Assembly (NCBI GenBank): GCA_023853785.1 | Contig: JAJIRX010000920.1 | Coordinates: forward strand, 62,001-126,000 | Direction: 5' to 3' | From: Psilocybe azurescens | Taxonomy: Eukaryota > Basidiomycota > Agaricomycetes > Agaricales > Agrocybaceae | DNA: 64,000 bases | Shown here: positions 33,349-45,471 of the stretch, piece by piece | Numbering within the stretch: position 1 is the stretch's first letter | How the letters are laid out: each line of letters begins with the position of its first letter | Position numbers and translations under genes: made by a program | Notes under the pieces: model-generated | The model's input: the letters and a program-made list of their open reading frames with translations, nothing else | Database searches by the model: none | Told to the model about the DNA's origin: nothing

Positions 33349-34689
33349 ATGGTAAGCTCAACGTCCCTCGTACCGAGGAGCTCGACTAGCAGCGATTCGT
33401 CCATCCAAAAACCATCGTGAAGCAACCAAACCTAGAGATGGATGGTAAGCCTTCAATTCGGATGACCCTTTGAATCATGTCACTGAAATGGCTTTCAATC
33501 GCAGAATCGTATCAGCTATGAAAGTTTCAAGACTGCTGCAGTCTTTGTATAAATCTTTCAGAGACGCAGAGCTTTAATTAGCGATGAAGCGTCGACAATG
33601 CTGGGCCGTTGTTGTGTCGTCGCTTTTTGCGCGATACTTCAGCTGGCGCTAGAGCTCCGAGGCGCAACTGTCAGATTCTTTCGAGGATTGCGTTGCTGAC
33701 TTCGTCTCCATGACCAGCCTCCCAAAGCCAAAACCGGAACCGGCAAAAGCCCGCTGCTGCTCCCTTCGGAGCCAGCAAGGCCACCAAGGCTAAGAAGAAC
33801 CCTCTCTTCGAGTCCAAGCCCCGCAACTTCGGTATTGGTGCGTACTCTCTTTCTGAACTTCATCGTTTCGTATAATTTATCTTGTTAATGTAGGCCAGGA
33901 CATCCGCCCCCAGACTGATCTTACCCGCTTCGTGAAGTGGCCCGAGTATGTCCGCCTTCAGCGTCAGAAGATCATCCTCCACCAGCGCCTCAAGGTCCCC
34001 CCTGCCATTGCGCAATTTTCCCACACCCTCGACAAGAACACTGCTACCCAGCTGTTCAAGCTCCTCAACAAGTACCGCCCCGAATCCAAGCAGGAGAAGA
34101 AGGCTCGTTTGTTGACTGCTGCTGCCGCTGCTGCTGAGGACAAGGAGAAGGACGCCAAGGTGTGTATCTTCGAAGTATTACGACTATTTGTCTAATAGTT
34201 TTGCTCTTTAAGGACTCCAAGAAGCCTCTCTACGTCAAGTACGGTCTTAACCACATCGTCGCTCTCATCGAAGCGAAGAAGGCCGCCCTCGTCGTCATTG
34301 CCCATGATGTCGACCCCATTGAGCTCGTTGTCTTCCTCCCCGCTCTCTGCCGCAAGATGGGTGTCCCCTACGTCATCGTCAAGGGTAAGGCCCGTCTTGG
34401 CACAGTAGTCCACAAAAAGACCTCCGCCGTTGTTGCCATCCAGGAGGTCAAGAGCGAGGATCAGCGTGACCTCGCTACCCTCGTCAGCGCCGCCAAGGCC
34501 AACTTGTAAGTTTCCGAATCTGAGCTCACCGAACTGCCCTCTAACATTCATCTCAGCACCGATAAATACGATGAGCAACGTCGTCAATGGGGAGGAGGTC
34601 TCCGTGGCAATAAGTCCACTCAGATGCTCCGCAAGCGTGCTAAGGCATCCGGTCAGACCATCTCTGCTGCCACCATTGGCAAGCTCTAG
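33349..34689 (+). CDS. 60S ribosomal protein eL8 (L7a/L8), one-base break
   Basis: Component of the large ribosomal subunit. Exons: an ATG-only coding exon, then 33718 on ([10 protein letters not shown] ... [13 protein letters not shown]), 33894-34159 ([20 protein letters not shown]), 34213-34505 ([20 protein letters not shown] ... [20 protein letters not shown]) and 34557-34689 ([20 protein letters not shown] ... ISAATIGKL). This is an unmistakable eL8, with the L7Ae-type RNA-binding core. The first ATG is either 33349-33351 or 33442-33444; both are directly followed by GTAAGC and in phase, so the start is not settled. The A run at 33745-33748 has one A too few: TGTGK and [10 protein letters not shown] are in different frames. 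In a single-copy essential gene this points to a sequence error. Confidence 0.95.
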
Positions 34690-35052
34690 GTACCTTGTCA
34701 TTCGTACTTTGTGCTCGCGCAGGTCTTTTGTATTCCAACACGTATGGATATTCAAAATCGCATGTCGTTCATGTTCCTGGTTCGCCAGTGTTCATTTTGT
34801 ATACCAATAGTGATGGGCTTGTATACTCCAAGAATGTTCTCAGAATGGTGTGAATATGATATAACGACGGGGAGGTGATCAATCTTTTGAAGTTTCCGTG
34901 ATAATTATGAGATTCTATTCCATCTTTAAGAACTGTTGAATACCAAGCAGTGATGTCCAGTGATTGAAAACGAGACTATACGTGGTCCATGACGAACTTG
35001 AACGTTGAATGTCTAAACTTGAACCTGAACCACCACTGCATTATATTCTGAC
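34690..35052. other. Intergenic between eL8 and ELP6
   Basis: About 360 bases, 3' region of eL8 and promoter of ELP6. The stretch 34997-35030 repeats short GAACTTGAAC/TTGAACCTGAAC units. No gene seen. Confidence 0.35.
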
Positions 35053-36031
35053 ATGCCTTTATTTTCGCCGTTTGATCTTCCAGAGGGCATCTTTCATCTG
35101 ATCACGGATGGACTAGCAGCACCAGCTGATTTCGTTTTGCACCGATGCCTTGCAACACATCTAAAAGATAACAAAAGGCCGAAAGCGACCGTACTTTCTG
35201 TCTCAGAAGGGATTGCGAGATGGAAAGCTCTTGCTTCTAAGTCGGTGCGCGTTTGGCGTTTTTCATTTTTCCGTGTATATGCGGAAATTAATTGGTGACA
35301 TTCAGAATATCAATCTGCAGCAGTATCTGGACTCGGGAGCGGTCGAGTTTGTGGACGTTTTGGCCAATGTTCAGCCTCCGGTTTTCGCGCCAAGAAACGG
35401 AGATGAACAAGGGGAAATTTTGGGGAAGAACAACTGCAACGATCTGAAAATTGTGCTTGAGCGAGTCCGTGCGTTTCTGGAACGATCTGTGCACGATCAA
35501 GCAGGGGGAGACGCAGCATGCAATGGTGATCTTGGATGATATCACCATGCTCGAGTGGATAGGGTTCCCTCTAATAGATGTTGCGCGGTTCATGCGAGCT
35601 CTACGGGCAGTGTGTTCGCAGGTCCGTTTTCTGCAGTTCTTCGTGCATGAATAATGTTTATCTAACAATCCGTGTCCTCGAACCAATCCACAGGCAAACG
35701 CGACTCTTCTGGTCCGACATCACGTCGTGACTCCGGACGAACCAGATGAGCTGCTACGCCGCCTACTCCAGATAAGCACATATCACCTCGAAGTGCGGCC
35801 CCTTGCCAGTGGACGGAGCGGGAACGTCAGCGGAGAGGCCAGGCTTGAAACTTATTCTTGTTGCTCTGTACGCTGACATTATGGCTTCCTGTCTCAGGTC
35901 GCACTGCACTCAGGATTCTCTGCGCCGCCGGAGACGATCAGGCTGGTCCCGCGTAACGCTGCTCTGCAATATCGCCTGACGGACGTGGGTCCCGACTTTT
36001 TGCGAAAGGCACGAGCGAAGTCGTGTTGTAA
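35053..36031 (+). CDS. ELP6: Elongator complex subunit ELP6 (frame broken twice)
   Basis: ELP4-5-6 forms the RecA-like ring of Elongator, which modifies wobble uridines of tRNAs. Exon 1 (35053-35244, MPLFSPFDLPEGIFHLITDG) is followed by 35306 on: YLDSGAVEFVDVLANVQPPV, IVLERVRAFLERS, then AMVILDDITMLEWIGFP (Walker-B-like position), VCSQ/ANATLLVRHHVVTPD, YHLEVRPLASGRSG, and a C-terminus ALQYRLTDVGPDF leading to AKGTSEVVL. That ending is the family's characteristic terminus. Two frame breaks: G run 35504-35508 appears one too long, and T run 35997-36001 one too short; the corrected stop is TAA at 36029-36031. The intron near 35825-35900 has no clean donor that keeps VSGE. Walker A is absent, as expected for ELP6. 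Confidence 0.85.
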
Positions 36032-37673
36032 AGTTATGGTTCAATACAAATGCAGTTATACATGTATGATTTTCCAAAGATCAGGGACGCCTTCCCATTC
36101 AACTAATGTTACAAAATTAGATGATACTTAAAGATGGCTGGCGAATTGTCCCTTGGAGCTATGCATAGACGCGATGATGACCCCAGATGTCCTTCGAGTT
36201 GCCTGTCTTTGCCTGTGTATTAGGATGCAAGAGTGATGGGATGACTGTAACCTGAAACTCTGCAGGTTTCAAGTACAACTTCAAGATCACCTTCCCCGAC
36301 TGCTCCGTGAATTGATGGGGCAAATGCCGGCGGTTTTTACGGTGGAAATTACGGCCGCGCCCGGTGCGGACTAGTCATGTGACTCTCTCGCAGGTGCGAC
36401 GCGCTCTGACGCGCTCCAGACTCTAAAGTCCATTCGGATTAGGAGAACACGGTTAGCCTCCTAACAAAAGAGCACATCAAAAGTATAGATTAATATAGTA
36501 TCTGTGTTGTATACCATGGCCGCAGCATATATTCTAACCCAATAAGACCATACTTAGTACATAACAGATAATCCTAATATTTCTGGAAATCAAAATTGAT
36601 GGCAGGCAAGCTACACTTGAGCAGTGTAAAAGTACTGGTTTCACTGAGTCGGTCCTAATGAATAAGTAAAAGTCAACACAGAAAATTTGGTCATTAGTTG
36701 CGTACACTATTCTATGCTCTTATATTGCCTGTAGACTTATATAGTAATACGTTTGCCATGAAAAGGATACATTCCAGCCCTTAGCAGATTAAGTATACAC
36801 GCATTGTACATCAAACATCCAAAATACCTACTCTTATAGTTACATTGACACTTCTAAATGTAGGAATTACTTTGGCGCTTGGTTGTCGCAGGCGAATGGC
36901 GCCGTAATTTCCTCCGGAAATTTCACCGTCAATTCCATTTCAGTCCATGGATCGGGTCGTCCAACAAAGGGGGTGCGACATGCTTCATTTACTCTCAAGG
37001 AATTCTATTTTTCCTTAGGTTGTACAGAGTGTTCAAAGGTTCACCGCCAGACAGGGAAATGATGATGATGCGGTCTCTGTGCCTATGGTGCCTGTGCCTT
37101 AGAATCACAAAGGTATTCACTGATCCGTTGCCCCATAGGCTGTCATGATAACAAAGCCAGGAACAGACAGAAATGTCAGACTCTGAGTGTTGCGCCACAC
37201 AAACATTGTCACGGCGCCAATAGTCCTATCAGGCACATGTAAGTCGTTCTTGCAAATGTCTTTGGTCCCCAACTCTATCACTAGGAATAGGCCCAGACCC
37301 CATAGCGTCTGAGTAGCCTCAAAATTTGCAATGACTGTTTTCAATCCAAGTTGAATCTTAAACGTCCAAGGACAAAACTGAATGCGTGTTTGATATAATA
37401 CGGCCTAATCGTACAGGAAAGTGAAAGAAGATGACAAGAGTGGTATGTGCTTTATTATACACCAGTGCTAGTATTTATGCGTGTATGATCAATATTACCT
37501 GGTACCAAGAAATGACCCCTAAAACCCAAAAGAGAAACAGATGAAAACACAGAGAGAGCGACAAGGAGAGAGAAAAAGTGCCCCGATTATATGGTGATGC
37601 GGTTAACCATGATATAAGTAGAAGGATTAGACCACTAGAGGTCTGGCGTTTTAGCTGATGATTTAGCATGTGA
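36032..37673. other. Gene-poor stretch with one hydrophobic open frame
   Basis: About 1.6 kb. At 36408-36425 the short sequence GACGCGCTC is repeated twice in tandem. A minus-strand frame at 37117-37344 contains two hydrophobic stretches (TLWGLGLFLVIEL and SLTFLSVPGFVIM), possibly a remnant of a membrane protein. Nothing else supported. Confidence 0.35.
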
Positions 37674-38912
37674 CTATGTGTCATTATATCGTTCTCTACG
37701 GGAGTGTCGGGATTTCGCGAAAGTAAGTAACGCTAGAAAATGGATGGAATGAAGGCGACTAACTTTGACTTTGACCCATTTGACGATGACTTCTTTTATT
37801 CGTGAGTGTAGTACTGCCTTGCATTCGTCGCAGGTGAGATGGTCTCCCAAAGCTTCAAAGGTGGATTGAACTTTGTGCATGGATAGGTCTGTTACTATTA
37901 TTAGCCACTAGTGTAACTGGAAGAGAAGAGAAAGTAGCCTACCGGGTCTCGAATCCCATGCCAAATACGACGCCGCTAGAGCCCATGCTCGACCCAATTT
38001 CTTCTGTTCGTTATGGTCGCAATTACGATTTGCCGGATGTGGATACGGAGGCTGTAAAATGATGCTCTTGAGCGCGTCTAAGATGTTGAGGTGAAGACAC
38101 ATGAGGCGCTTAAGGTATGTTGGCCCCATGCGTTTACACATATCGTCTGTAAGATCGGCAAGATTGTAAGATAGGAGATGAGAGGAGCATTTTACTGCGA
38201 GGTCGTGGATACCAAAATGCCCTGCCAATGTATATATTTGCATTGGGTATATGGGCGCGTGAGATAGAAGGAGGTCAAATAATGGGCTTGAGGGTACGAT
38301 GTACACCTTGGGGATGAGACCGTAGGCCGGCATTCGATTGATGGCGGTCTCGAGGTCCTCAAAAGGCGGATTATGCTTCGCACATGAGAGTCCATAGAGC
38401 GTGTGGACGATGATATTAAGGACGACCGCCGATTCCGGTATGTCGATGATGGTGTCCTGAAACCGTTTGTCGTCCAGCGAAAATCCTAGAAACTTCTCGA
38501 ATACGTTCTTCGAGGTCCTTAAAATGGCGTTCGCGTTCACATAGAATAAAACAGTATCCGACGACCGCAGGATAATATCGGAAACCGCGTTATGTGAACC
38601 TGGGAAAAACGAAGACGAGATAGACACGACCTCTGGCCTTGTCGAGCCAGGCTCCTCGTCTGGCGGGGTGATGAGCTGCGCTGCTGAAGGCTGGGACGCG
38701 TTCGGCGACCTTTCAGTGAGCTAGGAGTATAACGGCAGAGTTGCATAAATATATCTCACCATAGTGGAAGGAGGAGAAAGGTTCAGCAAAAGGTTGCTCA
38801 AGTCGTCCATACGTCCTAGATCTGATCCCATATGATATTCGTCGACATTCCTGATGTAATTGGTGGGTTCTGACTCCCATGGACTGATAAATCCGTCTAG
38901 TAAGCTTTCCAT
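37674..38912 (-). CDS. BTB/POZ domain protein
   Basis: Exon 1 (38912-38760) reads MESLLDGFISPWESEPTNYI to NLSPPSTM; exon 2 (38720-37944) starts LTERSPNASQPSAAQLITPP and contains the BTB core VSDIILRSSDTVLFYVNANA, ILRTSKNVFEKFLGF, VVLNIIVHTLYGLSC and IYTLAGHFGIHDLAVKCSSH. Exon 3 (from 37888) gives STFEALGDHLTCDECKAVLH. This matches the large Agaricomycete BTB family in which a single BTB fold is followed by a helical tail. BTB domains dimerise or recruit Cullin-3; the partner is unknown. The last few codons are uncertain because three frames are open past 37764; I chose the stop at 37674, which fits either read-through or a short terminal intron. Confidence 0.85.
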
Positions 38913-41900
38913 ATAGGGGCTTCGAGGTCGAGCAGAGGGTCTAGACCCAGGGACGTCACCTTCGCCCGTCAGTCAGATGCGAGCTGATTGGTGGATAGAG
39001 AATGGACACCGACCTCTTGTAGTGCTAAAAGAGAATACACCGCCCACGCAGTAGGTAGTAGCGTTCGAATGGCTCGCTCGAAGTCGGGTATATGGAATGC
39101 AAGTCGTTTCTCCTAGAATCTGGGTGCTAGATAACTTGCATAGCAGTTTCTGCAGAGGTCTACAATTTTCCGGAGCATTCTATGCCTTCATCGTGATTGT
39201 GCAAAGGAGCCTTGAATTTTCGGCATAAATGTCAATATATTAGGCAAGACGACCTCAGAAAGACTTACAAAAGAAACTTTCAGTATGATTTGTATCATTT
39301 CCCCAGAATTCTAAGCATCATCTTCGACGTCAGCATAGGTATTTTCATGAATCCATGTCGTCGTCCGTTTTGATTGCGCCGTTGTGCCGACCCGGCACTT
39401 GTGGAGTGGTAAAAAGACCCCTGTTATGGAGTATGAAAGTCAATTGGATGGGTTGACGCGGTCGTGGAGTCCATGTGTATACAAACACCTCGTCGAGGAC
39501 AGCTTGGAGAGTAATTAAGTAGCTTGCCTCCGATTCTTAGGGTCGGAACTTGGTCGGAACCCACGGCCGAACGGCATGAAATTAAAAAACCTGTTAGCGC
39601 TCAAAGTTTCAGTTCCTTGAACCTGTAGTCCATTTGAAGACGATGTAATTGTAAGAAATGTGGTGCATTGTGGAAACTAAGTGCTTATTCTCGAACATGG
39701 AGAGTGTTGTTTTCGTCTCAATGTTGAGATGCAGCGGATAGCATTACCAGGTTGTCTGGAAGATACTAAACATAACTGTGTCAAAACCTAACGTCCGACG
39801 ATTAAATTCCGATACTTACTTAGTAAGAACCCCCGAAAGATCACTACGTAGGAGGTATGTTGTTGCGCTTGCAGTCCGGAACTTGGAAAATACACCACAG
39901 GCGGTGGTAAGTTTCTGTCCGGACATAAAGAAATTTCCAAATCTGCCTGATTCTTCTTGGAGTATGTCAACTTGAAGAGATGTATGTCAAAGGTTTTGGA
40001 AAGACACTCATTTTGGATTCACCGAAGATAATTATTTTCTGGCGACGATCTGCAATTGGAGTTGAACATGCGGAGTCCTCCAGGATTGTGATAGGCCGTC
40101 AAAGGCGCAAGATTGCGACCCTCAAATAGACGGCCATCGTTTTTTCTTCCTGAGTTTTTCATTCTGAACTCTTGTCAAAACGGGTTCTAATACTTACACT
40201 GAAGTGATGTTGGTGCACAAAGCACACAAACTATATGACTTTGTAGGACTTCTATTACCTTCTCTAACCTTCATTACGACTCGCCAGCTCGAATTAGTAA
40301 TGTACTCACTCGAAACAATCGATCTCTCATGTTGCTTGCCAAAATATCTTCCGTAGATGTGAATGATTGGGAATATTGATAGAAAATAGACGACCAGAGG
40401 CCGACCAGAGGATGTCGAATGTTGACGAAACGGCCTCACACTGACAAAGGCAAATCCAGGAATAGATTTGCTGCTGGCAGGAAAAACCCTCGACGCTTCA
40501 GGGTTTTGGGGGTCCTGATGATTCTCGAGACGCGATAGGTTTACAGCAAAGAAAGAAGCTTCCCCAGCGAGAAGATTGATGAAGTGAGGAGTGGGAAGTT
40601 GACAACTTTAGACATTTGCCAGAAATAACAAGGATTGGTCAGGTTGACCTTCACAGAGGAGCTAGAAGGCCCTATTAGAAGTCATTCAATTATGTTATCT
40701 CCTACGAGTTGTTGAAATGAACTCGCCCATGCATATCTTTGGACATTGCATTACTTGGTTTCGAGCAGTGGGTGCTATTTTGCAGTGTCCTTTGCAACAT
40801 TATTGGTTTCTCAAGTCGTCAGCTTATTAACAATTAGCCGGTTCTGACCGACATGTCAAAGAATTATGACTTCTTTAACTTTCATGTGAGATATTGATCG
40901 TAGATTCGCAAGAGAACACATAGTTGTCAAATGTAGGTTTTAGCGTCATGGCTTCGGTTGTGGATGTTCAATTGTCGGACGATGGATGATGGAACGTCCC
41001 ACCCAATAGAAATGCACAATGCTGATTGGCTCGGTATTTGCTCGTGCTTGATGATTCGCAAGGCTGACGCCATTTTAGGAGGTCAGTCCACCAATCAGCG
41101 TCCGAGAATCATATTTTGATCATATTCTCGGATTTTCTCGAAGTTTTTTCTATCGAGAGAACAACGAAAGAACTAGGAAAGAAAAGTATATTTTGTCTCA
41201 TACCTGGCAGAAACTCCCAAACCTATCAATAGGTAGGTTAAACTTATACCATTCCAGCTTTCAAGGACTCACTGCGGGAGCAGAACAGCGCTGACAGAAG
41301 CACGAACTTGAGCACTGGCCAAGTTCTGACCTGGGCTTCATAATCAAACGCGTCATAAAGTCATCACTTTTGGACCTCTTTTATGCTCTCTTCTCTAGAA
41401 ACTGGAATCGGGTCACTCTTTGACTTACTTGTAGCTCAAAGTTGAGACTAACTACTCAGTGGAGTAACCAAACTTCTCAAGAGTTCATTTCAAGAACAAA
41501 TGTACAAGTCATTCTAAGCTCAGGTATTTTTGAACATATGATAAGACCCGGACCATATCATAAAATATTATATCAGGTGCCATACGTGGTCTCCAATAGT
41601 CTGGGCCGGGGGCGACGGGGACCTCACTCATGCAAGCGGTAGTGCAAATCAAATTACTTGATGACAGATTGACACAACAAAATGCTCAAAAGATGTGTAC
41701 GCTCTGCCCACATACGCCTACGAGTTTGCTAGGACATATACGTTCAGGTGCTCTCTATGGCCTTTCACGCAGACGTTATGGTCGTTGGTCATTAAAACCA
41801 TCCATGATTATCGATTGATGGGGATTACCTTTTTTTACGACACTCCGACGGAAACGAACTGCCACTGTCATGCTCGAGTGTCTCCTGTGAGATATCAGCC

Positions 41901-42130
41901 TGGAAATGTAGCGAAAATCACCTCATCATTGTGGATACTTGCAGTGGGTGCCTTTCGTCGAATTCTCGGTATTGTCGGTTACAAGGCTTAAGAGAGCTGT
42001 AATTGGTTAATCACTGGTACGCATTGTCTGTTTGCTCTGGCGTTCCAGATGATTATTGCTTCGAATTTCTGGGAATCATTTGGAAGTCACATCAAGTCAA
42101 TAACATCTGAAAGACTTCCTCTTCTGCGCA
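38913..42130. other. Gene desert of about 3.2 kb
   Basis: No open frame longer than about 100 codons with splice or family support on either strand. CCAAT-type boxes occur at about 38981-38991, 41020-41028 and, inverted, 41092-41100. A short inverted repeat at 41101-41132 is listed separately. No transposon protein was recognised. Confidence 0.45.
41101..41132. repeat. Inverted repeat with 9-bp perfect arms
   Basis: TCCGAGAAT at 41101-41109 is matched by ATTCTCGGA at 41124-41132, with an AT-rich centre. It directly follows the inverted CCAAT box. It could be an operator-like site or a chance hairpin. Confidence 0.5.
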
Positions 42131-42545
42131 GCTAATGAGTAAATACTCGGAATACGAGTGACTGCGATATCTCGCCATCCAGTGGTGTATTGGCCACTCC
42201 GTGGTCTATCCAGGATCCATGACTTTGGATGTAGCGTTTTTCGGCGTCTGTCAATAATTGGGGCTCGTGTAAAAGCTTGGTTGGACATGCTGATGAGAAA
42301 TGTAAGCTTATGTCGAATCTACTTACCCGTAAACATGTCGCAAGTGACCCAGAGAGCATCATACGTAGTTCCTGATGATGGCAAATGCGTACCCAAAAGC
42401 GATAGCGGTGACACCACACCAGATGCCGGGGGTGTCTTGTGAGTTATCTAAGATCTAAAGTTTGCCGCTATACTTTTCGAAACTCTATTTCTATAGATGA
42501 AGCTGCACCCCAGTGGCACCAAAAATGATATCAGCAGACACTCTG
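42131..42545 (-). pseudogene. Possible membrane-protein exons or relic
   Basis: Three stretches on the minus strand look coding: VSADIIFGATGVQLHL (about 42540-42493), DTPGIWCGVTAIAFGYAFAI (about 42437-42375, hydrophobic) and LLTDAEKRYIQSHGSWIDHG (about 42250-42185). They lie in frames that do not join cleanly, with a stop just after FAIIRNYV. I do not recognise the family. It may be part of a larger damaged gene extending to about 43.9 kb, or chance. Confidence 0.25.
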
Positions 42546-44531
42546 GTCTTCTGGAAAGTTAGCCGCCGTGTGCAAAGTAGCTTCCGAGACGCTTCACAAT
42601 GGCATCTTTATTTGTCAGTACGATAAGACTGAATTGAAGCGGTAGAGGATGACCTTCTGACCGGAAAACATAGCGAATCCCGTTCAATCATGATTGTCGC
42701 CGTTCTCTTCTCACATACAATGCTATAATCTTTATCCCCGAGTAAAAATTGATATCTCAACAGAAGCGTTGTGCTCACGTTGCCGACTCCCGAGCATAGT
42801 CAATCCTTTGAAATCTCTTGTTTCGGTCCACCCTCTCTCATCTTCCTTCAAAAATTACGAGGACACAACTGCATTCCTCGGCTCGCAGAGGGTAATCCTT
42901 TAACAGAAGGGACGTTAGTCATGTATTACCTAACTACGGTGGTAGCAGATGTCGAAGGCGAATACGACGCTTACCGGCTGCTGGTACACCTACATTACAT
43001 ATAATGCAGACCACCATAGTTACATCCCCCATCTTACGAGATTGGTACAGCTGATCTTCTGTCGAGTAAACTTCACGCTTTGTGTCATGGGGAGTGTGAT
43101 CATGGTGAGCGCCCATTTGACTCAAACTTCGGCGACCTGAAGGCATGACGACATCAATAGCAAGCCTACTGCAGTATAGTGCTGCTACTGTAAAGCGTGC
43201 TGTCAGCTCAAATGATAACGCCTTTAAATACCTTGCTGTTGAGTATGCTTACCGCTAGTTTACATATTATTACGAAAGAAAGCTTCGAAACTTCTTCATG
43301 TTAATACTAGTATCAATCTGGAACCCCATGCGTTACATAGTATATCCCACAAAAACTACGAAGAAAACAGCCTAATGTTCAAAGCAATCATCATTGAGAA
43401 ACAGCCGCTACTGAACCATCTTTGATTACTCCAGACCGCCACCGACGAAGCATGTGGTGACAAGGATACATTTGTCGTATTTACCTCATTTCCTTCCTTG
43501 CCTATATATAGACGCTGTGTATGCGTAGCCACCATCTTCCTATCGCGGAACGGAATCGCGGCATGCCAAGACTGATTGAGTGTTATTACTACCGCCAACA
43601 GAATGGTACAGAATAGTTCGGTAAGCATCCTGAAGATTGGAACGACTGTTCCCATTTCAGGCTATCGAGATAGGGATGTTTCTAACAATGTTGAGGATTT
43701 CTCACTCCGCAAGTCTCAAGGACAGCACCAGTCACTAACCAACAATCATCGTTATCGCGCTGTCTAGCAAGAGCGGTAATCCTTGCGGCCGCCACGACGC
43801 ATATTCCAGCCATCTGCCTGAAGAGGCAGCGTAGCGGGATACATGAGTGAGTAGATGCGCACAGAACTGACCGCTCATGGTCGACGGGCGTGAACGATAG
43901 TCGAAAGGTGGGCAATGATATTCATCTTCATAAAGATGGATAGAGAAGGAGGGAGAAAAGAGCGCAAAGGATTGAGAGACGAGTACACAATCTTATCCGG
44001 CTTTTATAGGTTTGGTCCAGACCCATCACGTCAGGCACACTCAAGAGCCTCGCGTGGGGTTACGGTCTAAGGCTCCTTTTCGCCATTTTGATAGAATATA
44101 CGTTACGGGGCATGATTATATTGTGACTATACTTACGCGAACAATTTCACACATTGACCCGAAGGCAAGTTTGTTGCCAGCTTTTGTCGCCCATTTACAT
44201 CTCTGTCAAAAATAGGGCTCTGTTCAGAACCACACCCATGATTGGATCGCTTGACATTCTGTCAGATCCGCAGGTATATATAGTCTTACATGGCAAGGTA
44301 CAGATTGGGCTGGGTAATTAAATTTGAAGTGAAGGATCTTATCTTATCTATGTAGCTCTCTTTTGACGTCATAAGAGAACCTTAGGCTAGTCTAGATAGA
44401 GTTGAGTCTCCTCGATATAAGATCGAAGGGATCCATTACAATGAGCTCATCATTTCGTAGTGAGTGGAGTTCGAGTGAAAAGGAGGATATATAATGCTAC
44501 ATCTTTGCAATTGAGTCGCTACTTATACAAC
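42546..44531. other. Gene-poor region of about 2 kb
   Basis: Minus-strand frames at 43356-43655 and 43682-43915 include a hydrophobic stretch (LTELFCTILLAVVITL) that could belong to the doubtful membrane gene to the left. No consistent gene model could be built. Confidence 0.3.
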
Positions 44532-45471
44532 ATGAATACCAATACCGAACCGCATACCACAACGACGACATCATCTGGAACGAAGGGCTCGGACTTCGGA
44601 AATAAGATAAGGTATGTTGAGGCGTAGAACATTTGTTAGCAATACCTGAGCAATAACACTCAAATTTTGAAGGGGTGCAGTTGAAGTTGTCCATGGTACT
44701 TAGTGGCGCCATCCTCCGCTCATGTGATGACATACGAATCTCTAATCTTCGGCTCTATAGGAGCGGGTGAGAACATTCGTGGAACCTTCCTAGGTGCTGT
44801 GGATACAATGGGGCACAGAGGCCCGACACAGAATGACGATATTGCGCAACAAGGCAGACTCGAGATGGAACGTGGACTTGCGCATCTGCGGGGCTCCAAG
44901 CCTCGAGTACCGATGGAGGGCCACTCCTTTGGCACAAGTACCGCGCAGACCCATGAACCGTCATTATCTCACCCTTCCACGATCACCGGTGCTTCCGGAG
45001 AATCACAGGTTAACCATCCAATGACCCAAGGGAATGCACCCGCGTCCTATGAAGCTGGCCCCGGACCTACAAATCCCAACTCAGCAGGTCGGTTGATCAT
45101 ATATCGTGTAAACAATTCTTAGTGCTGAGTCAAATATTATGAAACCCATTAAAGGAAATGACCAGGGGGGGCTTGGATTGGGTGACCAAAATACTACCTA
45201 TGGAACTGGAGAAACCTCTTATCCGAGCCACCACCGTGAAGATGCGATATCCGCCGTGCCTCCAGCTCAGCTTCATGATATCCAGGCCACGAGCAATAAT
45301 CCAGGCCAGTCTCACAACATGACATCTGAATACGACCCTTCCCGAGCGCAATATCGTAACAAAGTTGGACATGCAGAATACGGGTCAAAAGTTCCCCCAA
45401 ATGACCTAAATAGAGACGGATTCGGCGTTGGCACGGGGAACGCATATTCTACTGGTGGTCCGGTGAACTAA
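44532..45471 (+). CDS. Small hydrophilic Gly/Asn/His-rich protein (LEA-like)
   Basis: Four exons in phase: MNTNTEPHTTTTTSSGTKGS from 44532, GAVEVVH, then GENIRGTFLGAVDTMGHRGP ... DDIAQQGRLEMERGLAHLRG and a repetitive polar middle, and after an intron ending TTAAAG the tail GNDQGGLGLGDQNTTYGTGE to VGTGNAYSTGGPVN, stop 45469-45471. About 240 residues without hydrophobic core or signal peptide. The conserved-looking unit is VVHGxGENIRGTxLGAVD plus KNDDIAxQGRxEMExG, which I associate from memory with uncharacterised basidiomycete stress-type proteins; hydrophilicity and glycine content resemble LEA/hydrophilin proteins. The stress role is inference only. Confidence 0.7.

Noticed and set aside
34192..34755. 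187-codon minus-strand open frame
   Set aside because: It is antisense to the codon-biased eL8 exons and shows no family resemblance.
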